Part shown: positions 8,108 to 16,260 of the stretch, piece by piece
Numbering within the stretch: the stretch's first letter is position 1
Layout of the letters: every line of letters starts with the position of its first letter
NCBI RefSeq assembly: GCF_004297185.1
Contig: NZ_PGCL01000001.1
Span: forward strand, 496,001 to 560,000
Direction: 5' to 3'
Length of the DNA: 64,000 bases
From: Methanofollis fontis
GTDB taxonomy: Archaea > Halobacteriota > Methanomicrobia > Methanomicrobiales > Methanofollaceae
The notes under the pieces: model-generated
Told to the model about the DNA's origin: nothing
Seen by the model: only the letters and a program-made list of their open reading frames with translations
Databases searched by the model: none
Translations under genes and position numbers: made by a program

Positions 8108-8997
8108 ATGCCCTCGGCCTCCTTTCTGATCCGCTCAAGGTTTTTCGTGACGGTCTGCTGGAGTTCGTTGATGATCTCCGGTGTCGCCGCCTTGAACCGG
8201 CCCTGCGCCTTGATATACTCGTCGATGGGCTGCGGGCGGGCCATCGCCCCTTTCGAGGGGCCGGAAACGGTCAGGTTGCCGTGCTCCCGCTCCCAGAGCA
8301 CCCACATCCCGGTCTTGACGGCGAGTTTGCCGATCTCGATGGTGCGGTCCGAGTCATAGCGCCAGCCCGGTGGGCAGGGCGCCATGATGTGGATGAACTT
8401 CGGCCCCTCGATGGAGAGCGCCTTTTTCACCTTCTTATAGAGGTCCAGGGGATAGGCGCTGGATGCGGTCGCCATATAGGGCGGGTTGTGGGCGGCGACG
8501 ATCCGGTCGAGGTCCTTTTTGTATTCGGTCTTTCCGGCCGGTGTCGTCGTCGTCAGTGCGCCGAGCGGCGTCGAACCCGAGCGCTGCATCCCGGTGTTCC
8601 CGTAGGCCTCGTTGTCGTAGCAGATGTAAAGAAAGTCCGTGCCGCGCTCAAAGGCGCCGGAAAGCGCCTGGATGCCGATATCCACCGTGCCGCCGTCTCC
8701 GGCATACACGATGACGTTCGTCTTCTTCCCCTCGCTCCTGAATGCCCGGCTCATCCCGGAGGCGCAGGCCGCCGCCGCCGCAAAGGCGATGTTGTAGACC
8801 GGGACATTGAACGAGGTGTTCGGATACATCCCCTGTATGACGCTGGTGCAACAGGCGGGGATGACCAGCACGGTGTCCGGGCCGGCCGCCTTCAGCACAT
8901 AGCGGAGGCAGAGGGACGAGCTGCATCCCGCACATGCCGCCGTGCAGGGCTTCAGGTACTCCTCTTTTGGAATCTCAGAAATAGTGATCAACTCCAC
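8101..8997 (-). CDS. porB: pyruvate:ferredoxin oxidoreductase, beta subunit (TPP-binding)
   Basis: A 298-residue subunit and first gene of the por unit. The N-terminal cysteines (CTAACAGC) help bind an Fe-S cluster. The TPP/Mg motif is visible as GDGGTVDIG near residue 115, followed by CYDNEAYGNTGMQRSG. It performs the TPP-dependent oxidative step between pyruvate and acetyl-CoA. The order beta-alpha-gamma-delta differs from the gamma-delta-alpha-beta order I know from several other methanogens. There is no clear Shine-Dalgarno at the start. Confidence 0.94.
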   Translation of the reverse strand: MELITISEIPKEEYLKPCTAACAGCSSSLCLRYVLKAAGPDTVLVIPACCTSVIQGMYPNTSFNVPVYNIAFAAAAACASGMSRAFRSEGKKTNVIVYAGDGGTVDIGIQALSGAFERGTDFLYICYDNEAYGNTGMQRSGSTPLGALTTTTPAGKTEYKKDLDRIVAAHNPPYMATASSAYPLDLYKKVKKALSIEGPKFIHIMAPCPPGWRYDSDRTIEIGKLAVKTGMWVLWEREHGNLTVSGPSKGAMARPQPIDEYIKAQGRFKAATPEIINELQQTVTKNLERIRKEAEGIC

Positions 8998-9112
8998 ATC
9001 GGTGAATGTTTTTCATTATCGATCATTACATTTGTCGGGCTGCTCTTTTAGGTTACTATGCTCCCGATCCGACTTGGTTCTGTTGGTCGCCTCTCAGGGC
9101 GGATTCAGCATG

Positions 9113-9120
9113 CATATATA
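9113..9120 (+). promoter_or_regulatory. TATA box of the 9153 gene
   Basis: CATATATA about 36 bases before the ATG at 9153. An initiation site 25 bases downstream would leave a leader of only about 10-15 bases, which fits the weak ribosome-binding site of that gene. Confidence 0.5.
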
Positions 9121-9152
9121 GGCAGAACATCACACTCTCCCCTGATCAGAGT

Positions 9153-9746
9153 ATGGACGAAGAAGTGAACGTTGATCCGTCTCCGGCAGAGCCCGTACCC
9201 CCTGTGCAGGAACCGGAGCCTGCACCGGCACCGTCGCCGGCGTCTCCGCCACCGCCGGCCTCGCCCCCCTCGTCCCCGCCGAAACGGGGGAGAGGGCTGA
9301 AGATCGCCCTTGGCATCGTTGTGCTGATCGTCCTGCTGGCGGCCGCCGCCTTCCTCACGCTCGACATCGAGATCACCGACGCCCCCGGCGCCTCGTCATT
9401 CCCGTACACCACGACCTACAATGTCTGGTTCCCTGACGGGGAGGCGGTCACCATCGGCAACGCTCGTATGATGGCCCTCAGCTATGACGACGAACTGATC
9501 TTCGACGTCAACGGAAACCGGCAGAAACTCGTGGTAGGTGAGGAAAAGCAGCTCGGACCCTATCATGCCTCGGTCCGGGTCTTCGGGATTGAACTGCTCG
9601 ACACCGACTTCAGGATGCTCATGAAGTACATCGGTATGGCGGAGGGCAAGGCGAACTTCCACATGGCCGTCCAGACCTCAGGGCAGGTGCCGCAGTTCGT
9701 CATCGACCGCCTGCTCCCGCGGGACATCCAGGCAGAACCGGTGTAA
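9153..9746 (+). CDS. single-span membrane-anchored protein, Pro-rich stalk
   Basis: A 197-residue protein not matched to a named family. Residues 1-48 are very rich in Pro, Ala and Glu, then a basic patch (KRGRGLK) and one membrane helix at about 52-72 (IALGIVVLIVLLAAAAF). The remaining 125 residues look like a soluble beta-rich domain outside the membrane. The ATG at 9153 was chosen because it follows a TATA box at a sensible distance and skips an unlikely extension. The last 69 bases overlap the 3' end of the convergent truA. Confidence 0.7.
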   Translation: MDEEVNVDPSPAEPVPPVQEPEPAPAPSPASPPPPASPPSSPPKRGRGLKIALGIVVLIVLLAAAAFLTLDIEITDAPGASSFPYTTTYNVWFPDGEAVTIGNARMMALSYDDELIFDVNGNRQKLVVGEEKQLGPYHASVRVFGIELLDTDFRMLMKYIGMAEGKANFHMAVQTSGQVPQFVIDRLLPRDIQAEPV

Positions 9747-10520
9747 TTCCCGGTTCGCCCCCTCTTTCTGGCGGAGTTCCCGCCCCCTGTTTTCGAGTGC
9801 CGCCATTGCCTTTCGTGACGGGCGGACGGGAGTGAAGGCGAATCCGTAGTCGACATCGGTGAGGATCAGACCGTGCGGGGGTGCGGCCGCCGGGCGCCTC
9901 CCGCCCCTGCCGGTGAGGAGGTCGGCGATTCCATCCGCCCCGCATTCCCCCCGCCCGACGGCGTCGAGGGCGCCGGCCATGCAGCGCACCATGTTCCAGA
10001 GAAAACTCTCCGCCGTCACCTGGAAGACGCAGGCCCCCTCCTCTTCTGCGACCGAAGTGGCGAGCACCCTTCTGATGGGGGAACGTTCGCTTTTTCGTGA
10101 AAACAGCGTGAAGTCGTGCTCCCCGACGAACAGCGCCGCCGCCCTGTTCATCGCCGCAAGGTCGCCGGGGTGTTCACCGAAATAATAGCGGTAGGTGCGG
10201 GCGAGCGCCTCCTTTCTGGGGTTGAAGCGGTCGTGGACCGCCGCCCATCCGGTGCACCAGATGTCCTTCGGGAGTTCGTGGGGCAGGGCGGCCACCGCCC
10301 GTCCGGGCAGATCGGTCGTGAAGGCGACGACCTGGGCGGCAGCATGCACCCCGCGGTCGGTGCGGCCGGCAGAGGTGAAACCCGCCTCTTTTGGGTCGTC
10401 GAAGAGACCGAGGCGGCGGCAGGCGGCCGCCACCTCTCCCTCCACGGTCCTGACGTCGGGCTGGACCTGGGAGCCGAAGAACTGCTCCCCCCAGTAGCCG
10501 ATCCTGAACGCACATCTCAT
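9678..10520 (-). CDS. truA: tRNA pseudouridine(38-40) synthase
   Basis: TruA isomerises uridines in the anticodon arm of many tRNAs. The catalytic Asp lies in AGRTDRGVHA (Asp55 from the chosen start), and RTYRYYFGEH and SFLWNMVRCMAGAL are family motifs. The start at 10520 overlaps the stop of the upstream PHP gene by four bases (ATGA), which settles it against a start ten codons upstream. About 280 residues is normal for archaeal TruA. The C-terminal tail overlaps the convergent gene by 69 bases. Confidence 0.93.
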   Translation of the reverse strand: MRCAFRIGYWGEQFFGSQVQPDVRTVEGEVAAACRRLGLFDDPKEAGFTSAGRTDRGVHAAAQVVAFTTDLPGRAVAALPHELPKDIWCTGWAAVHDRFNPRKEALARTYRYYFGEHPGDLAAMNRAAALFVGEHDFTLFSRKSERSPIRRVLATSVAEEEGACVFQVTAESFLWNMVRCMAGALDAVGRGECGADGIADLLTGRGGRRPAAAPPHGLILTDVDYGFAFTPVRPSRKAMAALENRGRELRQKEGANRELHRFCLDVPREQAVDDELRHLP

Positions 10521-11182
10521 CTGGGTATCCTGGCCTGGACCCTCTTCCACGAACTCTTCATGGACTGTCTGGTATACGAGCTGATCGGGGTCATCTGGCC
10601 GCCGGCAGAGGTGCGCCCCTCCCGGATCGCCGTCAGGATCGAATCAACGTTGGGCTCCGCATCGACCAGGGTGTAGCCGTAGCCGACAAAACGGGCGTGG
10701 TGGGCATCACTCCCGCCGACAGCCGGTTTTCCGAGGCGCCTTGCGATCCTGGCGGCCTTCTGGTTCGCCGTGCCCGTGATGTAGCGGCTGTTGAAGACCT
10801 CGATGGCGTCGACGGTCGAGAGTCCGGCCCGCAGTTTGCGCCCGACACCGTGCCGCCACATATGGAAGGGGTGGGGGAGGATCAGCACCGCCCCGGCCTC
10901 TCTGGCCCGCTTCACTGCCAGAAAAAAGTCTATCCCCTTCGGGAACGCCTCGGTGACCCCGAGCGCCAGGAGGTGCCCCTGTTTTGTGGAGATCTCGGTG
11001 CCGGGTATGACGATGATCCGGTGCTCGCATCTCATGGCATGGAGCGCCCCCTCCACGCTGTCGTGGTCGGTGATCGCAACGGCGTCAAGCCCAACCTGTT
11101 CGGCCCTCCGGAGAATATCCTCGACACTGCTCTCCCCGTCGCGGGAATACCTGGTATGGATGTGCAGATCGCACCTCAGCAT
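10517..11182 (-). CDS. PHP-domain phosphoesterase
   Basis: A 221-residue PHP-fold hydrolase with the metal-binding motifs in order: DLHIHTRYSRDG (about 5-16), ITDHDSVEGA (about 37-46), GTEIST, LPHPFHMW (about 103) and GGSDAHHARFVGYG (about 158). PHP proteins hydrolyse phosphoesters such as polyphosphorylated nucleotides or histidinol phosphate; the substrate here is unknown. It is the upstream partner of truA (ATGA overlap), so the two are co-translated. The last about 20 residues are basic. Confidence 0.88.
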   Translation of the reverse strand: MLRCDLHIHTRYSRDGESSVEDILRRAEQVGLDAVAITDHDSVEGALHAMRCEHRIIVIPGTEISTKQGHLLALGVTEAFPKGIDFFLAVKRAREAGAVLILPHPFHMWRHGVGRKLRAGLSTVDAIEVFNSRYITGTANQKAARIARRLGKPAVGGSDAHHARFVGYGYTLVDAEPNVDSILTAIREGRTSAGGQMTPISSYTRQSMKSSWKRVQARIPR

Positions 11183-11387
11183 GAGATCAGATCGGTATTG
11201 CTCTGTCTCCTATTAATGGCTGGTATTCTTCCCAATTGGGGGCGGTGCGCCCTGGCGGGTCTGAAGGATCACCATTCACTCCTGGTATGATCGTTGAACG
11301 CCCGGGTCTGGGGGATGCCGCAGCCAGTTAAATTAATGACATTAATATGTCCGAAATATTAAATTAATTCCATCGACATTACCTTGT

Positions 11388-11903
11388 ATGGCGGGCATTG
11401 CCGGAACCAGCATTCAGGAGTGTGGTTCTTCTTCATATCTTCATTTTTCAATATTCAATGAGTCCAGTGACGGCATTGCACTACAGGATGCCGAAGGAAA
11501 GATCCTGTGGATGAACGAGCAGCTCTGCGAGATGATCGGCCGTCCCGACTCCCCGGTTGCCGGTACGGATGCGGTCACCTTCATGCTCTCGCACTTTGCC
11601 GCCGCAGCGGAGTTGCGTCCGCTCTTTCCGCGTCTATTGAAAACGACCTATGAAAACGGCCTCTCGCTGAGGGGAATCCCCTGCAGGACAAGGGCTGGCG
11701 GGGTGGATATCTGTTATTCGAGCCAGGAGATGGGGACCGGTCTGTTTGGCGGTCTGCGCCTCAATACCTTCAGGCTCAGGGATCCCGTTCCGACCGCCCC
11801 TCAAGACTTATCCTCTCTGCCGCGAAGGGATCTGCATGCGAATCCTGCTTCCGACCGGCTCATTGACCGCCGATATCGTCAGAAAGGCCGCCCGGGGCCA
11901 TGA
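11388..11903 (+). CDS. PAS-domain protein, short
   Basis: A 171-residue reading frame with one PAS domain at about residues 18-125 (FNESSDGIALQDAEGKILWM and MIGRP). No kinase or output domain follows. It lies behind an AT-rich stretch (11325-11380) that probably holds its promoter. The last about 20 codons overlap the start of the next gene (11836) in another frame and look like non-conserved sequence, so the natural gene may have lost its original 3' end. Confidence is moderate because codon quality falls after about residue 130. Confidence 0.6.
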   Translation: MAGIAGTSIQECGSSSYLHFSIFNESSDGIALQDAEGKILWMNEQLCEMIGRPDSPVAGTDAVTFMLSHFAAAAELRPLFPRLLKTTYENGLSLRGIPCRTRAGGVDICYSSQEMGTGLFGGLRLNTFRLRDPVPTAPQDLSSLPRRDLHANPASDRLIDRRYRQKGRPGP

Positions 11904-13245
11904 TGCCGAGGTCGCCGTGACCGGCGAGATCGCCGCATTCCTCACCCCCGCCGACCTGGGAGCGCTCATCGCCTCCGGCGACTACGACCTGGTGATCGTG
12001 CCCGGCATGGCCACGGCCAGTTTTGCATCTGTCGAGGAGGAGAGCGGGGTGCCGATCGTGATGGGGCCGCGGCATGCCGCCGACCTCGGCATGGTGCTCG
12101 GCCTCCTGGGGACGGTCGCCCTCTCCCGCACGCTCCCGGCCGACGACCTCATCGCCACCGAGCGGCGGAAGGCGGCCTACGGGCGGATCGCTGAGGCGGA
12201 GGCGGAGGCTGAGCCCGATTTCGTGGTCCGCGGGGTGAAGATCGGTGGGGGGTCCAGGATGAAGGTGCTCGCCGAGATCATGGACGCCCACCGCCACCCG
12301 GCGTTGCGGGAGGGGGTGGAGGATTTCTTCGCCCGCGGGGCGGACATCGTGGACCTCGGCTTCGGCTTCGACGCCTCTCCTGCGGATGTCGAACGCTGTT
12401 TTGCGGTCCTCGAGGGGATAGGCCGCCCGCTGGCCGCCGATACCCAGGACCCCCTCCTGATCCGTGCGGCGCTCGACAGGGCGGACCTCATCCTCTCCCT
12501 CCATGAAGGAAACATCCCCGAGGTGGGGGCGGCGGTGGCGGCGGCGGGTGCTGCGGCCGTCGTCGTGCCGGGCACGGCGGGTCTTGCCGAGAACCTCCGG
12601 GCCGCCCGGGACGTCGGGGTCGAGGCCCTGATCGCCGACCCCCTCCTCCAGCCTGCAGGTTCGGGATTTGCGGCCTCGCTTGCCGGTTTCGGGGATCGCG
12701 GCGTCCCCCTCTTCTTCGGGGCGGGAAATGTCGTCGAACTCATCGACGCCGATTCGGTCGGGGTGAATGCCCTGCTCGCCGCCTGTGCGCACGAGGTGGG
12801 GGCGGCGGTGGTGTTCACCAGCGAGCACTCGGACAAGACACGGGGGTCGGTGGCGGAGATGCGGCGGGCGACCGAGATGATGGGCGCCCTCGGCGACCAC
12901 CCCTACCCCAAGGACCTGGGGATCGACCTCTTCGTGCTCAAGGAGAAACGCCGCCGCCGCGAGCCCCTGCCGGTCGGCGAGGCGGTCGACGTCCCGCCGG
13001 CTCCGGACGGCTTCGTGCCCGACCCGGCGGGAAATATCAGGATAGGGGCCGATGAGGGCTGGATCCTGGCCGAGCACGAGGGCCGGGTCTACCGGGGGCG
13101 CACCGCCGCCGACGTGGTCTCGGCGCTCATCGAAAACGGCTGCGTCTCGCGCCTGGATCATGCCGCCTACCTGGGGCGGGAACTCGCCCGTGCCGAGGTC
13201 GCCCTCCTTCTGGGACGGAGTTATGTGCAGGACGGCCCCTTCTGA
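11836..13245 (+). CDS. dihydropteroate-synthase-like protein of tetrahydromethanopterin biosynthesis
   Basis: A 469-residue protein of the archaeal dihydropteroate synthase-related family (Methanocaldococcus MJ0107 type). Members have a DHPS-like barrel (here about 130-350: EIMDAHRHPALREG, ADIVDLGFGF, LAADTQDP), preceded by a domain with DYDLVIVPGMAT and followed by a methanogen-specific C-terminal part. The family is linked to making the pterin C1 carrier tetrahydromethanopterin. I chose the ATG at 11836 because it has an upstream AAGGGA and gives MRILLPTGSLT, which suits the domain start; an in-frame ATG at 11746 would add a poor-quality extension. Confidence 0.85.
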   Translation: MRILLPTGSLTADIVRKAARGHDAEVAVTGEIAAFLTPADLGALIASGDYDLVIVPGMATASFASVEEESGVPIVMGPRHAADLGMVLGLLGTVALSRTLPADDLIATERRKAAYGRIAEAEAEAEPDFVVRGVKIGGGSRMKVLAEIMDAHRHPALREGVEDFFARGADIVDLGFGFDASPADVERCFAVLEGIGRPLAADTQDPLLIRAALDRADLILSLHEGNIPEVGAAVAAAGAAAVVVPGTAGLAENLRAARDVGVEALIADPLLQPAGSGFAASLAGFGDRGVPLFFGAGNVVELIDADSVGVNALLAACAHEVGAAVVFTSEHSDKTRGSVAEMRRATEMMGALGDHPYPKDLGIDLFVLKEKRRRREPLPVGEAVDVPPAPDGFVPDPAGNIRIGADEGWILAEHEGRVYRGRTAADVVSALIENGCVSRLDHAAYLGRELARAEVALLLGRSYVQDGPF

Positions 13246-13296
13246 CGGTCGTGATCCAATCATTGATTGCGCATGGCACCCAACAGGGATCCGCGT

Positions 13297-13671
13297 ATGA
13301 AGATCAGGGGAATAGCCGCCGACGTCCTCGACCTCCTCCTCAGGCTCGGGGAGGAGAGTCATCCGTATGAGTTCGCCGCCATCCTCACCGAGGAGGACGG
13401 CGTCATCACCGGCGTCGACCTGGTGCCCGGAACGGTCGGCACCGAGGAGAGCGCCCATGTGCTCCTGGACATGCTCCCCCTCGGCATCCACAACGCCGGC
13501 AGCGCCCACTCCCACCCGAACGGCGTCCTCCTCCCCTCGGACGCCGACCTACGCTTCTTCCCCCGCACCGGCGGGCGCTACCACCTCATCATCGGCGCAC
13601 CCTACGGCCCGTCCGACTGGGCCTGCTTCACCGCCGACGGCACCCCCCACGACCTGGCGGTGATCGGATGA
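13297..13671 (+). CDS. JAMM/MPN-domain metalloprotease-like protein
   Basis: A 124-residue single MPN domain. The JAMM zinc site is visible: a Glu in HPYEFAAIL, then AHSHPNGVLLPSDADL (HxHP, with Ser and Asp spaced as in the family). Archaeal JAMM proteins remove ubiquitin-like modifiers from targets or act on cysteine and molybdopterin routes. Which applies here is unknown, as no SAMP gene is nearby. The ATG at 13297 follows AGGGAT. The stop overlaps the ribL start by ATGA. Confidence 0.85.
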   Translation: MKIRGIAADVLDLLLRLGEESHPYEFAAILTEEDGVITGVDLVPGTVGTEESAHVLLDMLPLGIHNAGSAHSHPNGVLLPSDADLRFFPRTGGRYHLIIGAPYGPSDWACFTADGTPHDLAVIG

Positions 13672-14096
13672 GACGGATCGTTGCCACCGGCACCTTCGAC
13701 ATCCTCCACCCGGGCCACCTCTTCTATCTGGCGGAGTCGAAGCGGCTGGGAGACGAGCTCCACGTGATCGTCGCACGTGACGCCAACGTCCGCCACAAGC
13801 CCGCCCCGATCATCCCTGAGGAGCAGCGGTGTGCGATGGTGCAGGCCCTCAAGCCGGTTGACCATGCCCGTCTGGGCGATCCGGTGGACATCTTCGCCCC
13901 CATCAGGGAGATCGACCCGGACGTGATCACCCTGGGCTTCAACCAGTACTTCAGGGAGGGCGACCTCAGGGAGGCGTTGCGTGAGCGCGGTCTCCGGGCC
14001 GAGGTCGTCAGGATCGGCCGTTATGACGGTCTGCTCGCCAGTTCTTCCCAGATCGTGGGGCGCATCCTCTCCGAGCGCTGCCCCCCCTCCCCCTGA
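13668..14096 (+). CDS. ribL: archaeal FAD synthetase
   Basis: A 142-residue nucleotidyltransferase of the glycerol-3-phosphate cytidylyltransferase type. The HxGH motif is HPGH at residues 14-17 (GTFDILHPGHLFYL), with the C-terminal ASSSQIVGRI corresponding to the ISSS/T signature. Length and motifs fit RibL (MJ1179 type), which adenylates FMN to FAD and replaces the bacterial RibF in archaea. It overlaps the JAMM gene by four bases. A different cytidylyltransferase role is possible but less likely. Confidence 0.87.
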   Translation: MRRIVATGTFDILHPGHLFYLAESKRLGDELHVIVARDANVRHKPAPIIPEEQRCAMVQALKPVDHARLGDPVDIFAPIREIDPDVITLGFNQYFREGDLREALRERGLRAEVVRIGRYDGLLASSSQIVGRILSERCPPSP

Positions 14097-14145
14097 TCCA
14101 AACCCTTATTCTGATCCACGCCGTTTCATCTGCCGGGGTGGACGG

Positions 14146-14787
14146 ATGCCTGGGGACCTGGATGCCGAGATCGAGAGATTGATCGCCTGTGTGGAGCGCC
14201 GGGGTGCGGTTGCGGCGCCGATCAGGGCGGAAGAGATTGTGGTTGCTGACTGGGTGCGTTTCAAATGCCGCTACGGGTGCAAGGGGTATGCAAAACATCT
14301 CTCCTGCCCGCCTTATTCGCCGACGCCAGAGGAGACCCGCCGGATGGTTGCGAACTACGAAACCGCCCTGCTGCTCCGCTTCGATGGTGACCCTGCGCAC
14401 CCCGATCTCAGGCCCGAGGACGTCCCGGAGGACTTCCACCCGTTCTTCCATGACCTGATCGTCTGGGTGAACGGGACGGTGCATGCCCTGGAGAAGGTCG
14501 CCTTTTATGACGGCTTCTATAAGGCCTTCGGCTTCGGGGCGTACCCCTGCATCTATTGCGAGACCTGCATCCCTGAGGAGTGCGGGGGGACGGTCGATCC
14601 CTCGATGAAACGCTTCTGCCGCCATGCCGATGTGATGCGCCCCTCGATGGAGGCGGCCGGCATGGACGTCTTCGCCACGGCACGGGCGGCGGGCTGGAAT
14701 TTCAGCCCGATCCCCTGTGAGAACATGGTCTACGGCCGGATCCTCCACGGCCGGATCACCTCGATCGGGCTGGTCCTGCTGGAGTGA
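14146..14787 (+). CDS. DUF2284 metal-binding protein
   Basis: A 213-residue protein with the DUF2284 cysteine pattern: CRYGCKGYAKHLSCPPYSP (about 44-62) and CIYCETCIPEECGG (about 148-161), plus a later RFCRHADVMRPSMEA. The cysteines suggest a bound Fe-S cluster or zinc; no enzyme activity is established. The ATG at 14146 follows GGGGTGGA and starts a sensible helix, so the longer upstream frame was not used. It sits between ribL and the membrane-protein pair without overlap. Confidence 0.85.
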   Translation: MPGDLDAEIERLIACVERRGAVAAPIRAEEIVVADWVRFKCRYGCKGYAKHLSCPPYSPTPEETRRMVANYETALLLRFDGDPAHPDLRPEDVPEDFHPFFHDLIVWVNGTVHALEKVAFYDGFYKAFGFGAYPCIYCETCIPEECGGTVDPSMKRFCRHADVMRPSMEAAGMDVFATARAAGWNFSPIPCENMVYGRILHGRITSIGLVLLE

Positions 14788-14830
14788 CGGATCAATATGC
14801 TTTCATAGGCAGGGGGCGACCTCGCGGTGT

Positions 14831-15544
14831 ATGGATGATGCGGGTGCGGCAGAGGGAGAGGGGGCGGTTCCGGTCCGTCCCCCCCTCTCCCGGTTCGCCC
14901 GTCTGGGCATTCCCCTGCTGCTCTATCCCCTGTATGCGGCACTCGTCTTTCTTCTTGTCCCTGCCGACGCCCTCTTTTATATCGGGCTGATGCTCGCCTA
15001 TATCGTCCCACCGGTGGGGCGGGAGACGCTCATACCTCTCGCCGCCGCCCTCGGCTATCCCTGGTGGATCACCGCCGCCTCCTTCGCCTACATCGATATC
15101 ACCGGATGCCTGCTCGTGGCCCTGAACTTCGACCTCCTGCTCCGCCTCCCCTATCTCGGCCCCTGGCTGGAGCGCTTCTGCAGCGGGGGGCATGCCCTGT
15201 TCCGGCGGCACGAGTGGATCCGAGGCCTCTCCTATGCCGGCCTCTTCCTGTTCGTGCTCTTCCCCTTCGAGGGTTCGGGCGGGGTGGGGGGGACGGTGGC
15301 CGGACGCCTGCTCGGCCTGGGGCGGCGGGGCGTGGTGCTGTGTGTTGCGGTGGGAGCGATCACCGGGTCGGCGCTCTACTCCTTCGGGGCGGGCGCCCTC
15401 TTCAGCCAGTTTTCCGGTGACATCGTCCAGACGGTCGGTCTGCTCCTCTGCGTGCTTGCCGGTGCGCTGGTGCTGCTGATCCTCCGCCGTCTCCGGCGGG
15501 GTGATGCTTTATCCCCGGCCGGAACGATGGATGAAGAGGAATGA
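14831..15544 (+). CDS. small multidrug-export-like membrane protein, copy 1
   Basis: A 237-residue membrane protein with about six hydrophobic segments and the conserved LFPFEGSGGVGGTVAGRLLGL stretch (first part FPFEGSGGV) near residue 152 typical of the Sm_multidrug_ex family. Substrates of the family are not established. It is a tandem paralogue of the next gene: both share the LAYIVPPVGRETLIPLAAALG / ITAYLLPPAGKESVIPIG region and the WLERFSYAGL region. The stop overlaps the next start by ATGA. The ATG at 14831 gives a short charged N-terminus before the first helix. Confidence 0.78.
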   Translation: MDDAGAAEGEGAVPVRPPLSRFARLGIPLLLYPLYAALVFLLVPADALFYIGLMLAYIVPPVGRETLIPLAAALGYPWWITAASFAYIDITGCLLVALNFDLLLRLPYLGPWLERFCSGGHALFRRHEWIRGLSYAGLFLFVLFPFEGSGGVGGTVAGRLLGLGRRGVVLCVAVGAITGSALYSFGAGALFSQFSGDIVQTVGLLLCVLAGALVLLILRRLRRGDALSPAGTMDEEE

Positions 15545-16221
15545 TCGGGGTGCTCGGGTTCTGGAAACTGCCGGTATTCAGGGATCCGACGGTTTCCCGC
15601 CTGCTCCGTCTCGTGATTCCGATGGGAATCGCCCTGGTGTTTTTCCTTGCCCTCTACCTGAGTCGGCCTTATCCGGAGTTTCTGGTGCTTCTCGGTCTGA
15701 TCACGGCCTATCTCCTCCCGCCGGCCGGCAAAGAATCGGTGATCCCGATCGGCATCGGGCTCGGCGAACCCTGGTGGCTTATCGGCGCCAGCACCCTGGT
15801 GATGGACCTCTGCTGTTCGCTGTTCATCGCCCTCAACCTCGACCTCGCCCTCCGCATCCCGATTATCGGCGGCGTGATCGGGCGGTTCATGGAGGGTGGG
15901 AGAGGATACCTGGACGCCCGCCCCTGGCTCGAGCGCTTCTCCTATGCCGGGCTGATCCTGTTTGTCATTATCCCCTTCCAGGGTTCGGGCGGGGTGAACG
16001 CCACCATCCTGGGGCGGATCCTGGGGTTCGGGATCGGCGGGGCGGTGGGCTGTGTGCTGGTCGGGAGTGCGGTGAGCAGTTTTGGGATTGCCCTCGGTGC
16101 CGGCGCCCTCCTGCACCTTTTCCGGCACGATCCCGTATGGTGTGCGGCGGTGGTGGCGGCCGCCGCCCTCCTGCTCGGGGTCGCATGGTGCGTGTGGCGA
16201 CGCATCGCTCCCTCCCCCTGA
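15541..16221 (+). CDS. small multidrug-export-like membrane protein, copy 2
   Basis: A 226-residue membrane protein, tandem paralogue of the gene before it. Matching landmarks are PPAGKESVIPIGIGLGEPWW (about 60-80), ALNLDLALRIP, WLERFSYAGLILFVIIPF and FQGSGGVNATILGRILG. About six membrane segments are visible. The two copies may form a heteromeric transporter, which is inference from coupling and similarity. A T-poor gap of 39 bases separates it from the next gene, which has its own TATA-like box. Confidence 0.78.
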   Translation: MIGVLGFWKLPVFRDPTVSRLLRLVIPMGIALVFFLALYLSRPYPEFLVLLGLITAYLLPPAGKESVIPIGIGLGEPWWLIGASTLVMDLCCSLFIALNLDLALRIPIIGGVIGRFMEGGRGYLDARPWLERFSYAGLILFVIIPFQGSGGVNATILGRILGFGIGGAVGCVLVGSAVSSFGIALGAGALLHLFRHDPVWCAAVVAAAALLLGVAWCVWRRIAPSP

Positions 16222-16260
16222 TGCGAACTATTCTATAGAGGATCGCACACACAGGGGTGC

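Noticed and set aside
11860-13515. 551-codon minus-strand frame opposite the H4MPT-related gene
   Set aside because: Composition (Gly, Arg, His, Asp-rich without hydrophobic pattern) is that of an antisense frame; the plus strand has the conserved DHPS-like motifs.
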